From Leucobacter chromiiresistens (lineage in GTDB: Bacteria > Actinomycetota > Actinomycetes > Actinomycetales > Microbacteriaceae): a stretch of 64,000 nt of DNA. The stretch is taken from contig NZ_FNKB01000002.1 of NCBI RefSeq assembly GCF_900102345.1, forward strand, positions 248,001-312,000, in the 5' to 3' direction. The position numbers and the translations under genes were made by a program. Every line of letters begins with the position of its first letter. Within the stretch, counting starts at the first letter, position 1. Under the pieces are notes generated by a model, which made no database searches, was not told where the DNA came from, and saw only the letters and a program-made list of their open reading frames with translations. Positions 62,678-64,000 of this stretch are shown here, one piece after another.

Positions 62678-63532
62678 TCACATCGTGCGGGCCGAGGCGC
62701 GCCCCTGCACCACGAAGAGGGCGGCGAGGGCGATGGCGATGAGGATCAGCGAGAGCGCCAGCGCCGTGTCCTGACTCACGCCCGCACCGTTGAACGCCGT
62801 GTAGATCGCCAGCGGAACGGTGCGCGTCGTGCCCCCGGCGTTGCCCGCGAAGAGCGCGGTCGCGCCGAACTCGCCGAGGGCGCGGGTGAAGCACAGCACG
62901 ACGCCGGCGGTGAGGCCGGTGCGGATCAGCGGCAGGGTGACCCGGAAGAGGGTCGCGGCGGGCGTCGCGCCGAGGGTGGCGGCGGCGTCGGCGAAGGCGG
63001 GGGTGAGGGTGCGCAGCGCGCTCTCGACGGAGATGACGAGGAACGGGAGCGAGACGAACGTCTGCGCGATCACCACCGCGGCAGTCGTGAACGGGATGCG
63101 GATGCCGGCGTCGGCGAGGGCGTCGCCGAGCACCCCGCCGCGCCCGAGCAGGGAGAGGAGCGCCAGGCCTCCGACGAGCGGCGGCAGCACGAGCGGCAGC
63201 GTCACGACGCCGCGCAGCAGCACCGCCCACCAGCCGCGCGCCCGGGAGAGCACGACGGCGAGGGGCACGCCGAGCGCGACGCAGCAGAGGGTCGCCGCGC
63301 CCGCGGTGCCGAGCGAGAGCAGCAGCGCGCTTCCGGTCTCGGGCGCGGCGAGGGTCGCCGGCAGCTCCGCCCAGTTCATGCGCGAGAGCAGCGCGATGAG
63401 CGGAAGCACGAGCAGGGCGCCGCCGAGCAGCGCGGGCCCGATCACGAGCGCGGGCACCGCGCGACGGGTGCGGCTCGTCGCCCGACGGGGCGGGCGGCGA
63501 GCGATCCCGCCCCCGCTCACGACCCCGTTCAC
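62678..63532 (-). CDS. modB: Molybdate ABC transporter permease
   Basis: 284 aa, six membrane segments; the binding-protein-dependent permease motif EAA...G is visible in [35 protein letters not shown] is typical of ModB. The GTG overlaps the modA stop (GTGA). No modC ATPase is within the window on this side. Confidence 0.92.
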   Translation of the reverse strand: MNGVVSGGGIARRPPRRATSRTRRAVPALVIGPALLGGALLVLPLIALLSRMNWAELPATLAAPETGSALLLSLGTAGAATLCCVALGVPLAVVLSRARGWWAVLLRGVVTLPLVLPPLVGGLALLSLLGRGGVLGDALADAGIRIPFTTAAVVIAQTFVSLPFLVISVESALRTLTPAFADAAATLGATPAATLFRVTLPLIRTGLTAGVVLCFTRALGEFGATALFAGNAGGTTRTVPLAIYTAFNGAGVSQDTALALSLILIAIALAALFVVQGRASARTM

Positions 63533-64000
63533 GGCCCCGGCACCGGGCCGAATCCGAGCTCCCGCAGGCGCGTTTGCGCGGCGTCCGTCAGCAGGAACCG
63601 GGCGAACTCCTCCGCGGCGGCCCCCGACGCCGACCCCTCGATCGGGGCGATGAGGTAATCGCCGGCGGCGGTCTCGGCAGCGGGGATCTCGATGCCGACG
63701 ACATCGCCGGCCGAGCGCAGCACATCTGAACGGTAGACCAGGCCGGCGTCGGCCTCGCCGGAGGCGACCTTCGTGAGCACGGCCGTGACGTTCTGCTCCT
63801 CGCTGGCGGCCTGCACCTCCACGCCGTCGCGGTCGAGCAGCGCTCGCGCGGCCGCGCCGCAGGGCACCTCCGCCGCGCAGAGCACCACCGTCGGCTGCGC
63901 CCCGGTCGCTGCGCCGCTCCCCAGGTCGGCGAGCGACTCGATGCCGAGCGGATTTCCCGGGGCGACCGCGATCTGCAGGGTGCTCGTCGCGAAGAGCGTG
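63529..64000 (-). CDS. modA: Molybdate-binding protein (5' end outside window)
   Basis: C-terminal 156 residues of a ModA-type solute-binding lipoprotein: TLQIAVAPGNPLGIESLADL, VPCGAAARALL, LTKVASGEADAGLVYRSDVL and the end DAAQTRLRELGFGPV. Delivers molybdate to ModB. The start and signal peptide are beyond the window. Confidence 0.92.
   Translation of the reverse strand, partial: TLFATSTLQIAVAPGNPLGIESLADLGSGAATGAQPTVVLCAAEVPCGAAARALLDRDGVEVQAASEEQNVTAVLTKVASGEADAGLVYRSDVLRSAGDVVGIEIPAAETAAGDYLIAPIEGSASGAAAEEFARFLLTDAAQTRLRELGFGPVPGP

Overview
The window is 64 kb of a high-GC actinobacterial chromosome. Several things point to a Microbacteriaceae-like organism: dense GC-rich coding, GTG starts, many TANNNT boxes 6-8 nt before the start codon (leaderless transcripts), DUF501 behind eno-ftsB, a RamB-type regulator facing a GTP-dependent PEP carboxykinase, DUF2510 and DUF7882-like proteins. 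The species cannot be named from this sequence.

Layout. 1-2949: metY (cut by the window edge), an SDR oxidoreductase and ung. 2946-8048: histidine use (APC permease, formimidoylglutamase hutG, histidine ammonia-lyase hutH, IclR regulator) with two palindromic operator candidates between hutG and hutH. 8046-14595: rplY behind a structured leader, then pth-mfd, a lipoprotein and mazG. 14645-17712: a LuxR-type regulator facing a DUF485-actP acetate symporter pair. 17803-23215: hisS, eno, ftsB/divIC, DUF501 and a type II NADH dehydrogenase. 23478-26933: ramB and pckG, divergent.

27150-42763 is the most unusual part. A tRNA-like gene with a UAA (Leu) anticodon but a short variable arm carries an integrated element of about 15.6 kb, bounded by a 21-bp repeat of the tRNA 3' end (20/21 identical). 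From left to right the element holds an integrase gene broken by one in-frame TAG, a repressor in the same leftward operon, and then a rightward block: excisionase-like protein, small genes, two mini-XRE proteins, a RepA-like ATPase and an iteron cluster that looks like a replication origin. After these come a structured terminator RNA, a phage scaffold-like protein, an intact 939-aa tail tape measure protein, and cargo genes. No capsid, portal, terminase, lysis or conjugation gene is seen. The plan resembles phage-inducible chromosomal islands (phage satellites) more than a whole prophage. A deleted prophage is the main alternative.

43169-63999 is chromosome again: membrane proteins, a three-gene unit (alpha/beta hydrolase, condensation-like acyltransferase, zinc-ribbon membrane protein), lemA-htpX, an MFS transporter overlapping a glycerate kinase tail to tail, aspartase, an FAH-family hydrolase, FKBP and a purine permease. 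The last part is a molybdenum cofactor locus (mog, moaC, moeA, moaD, moeB-rhodanese, moaE, moaA) next to molybdate transport (modB, modA cut by the window edge).
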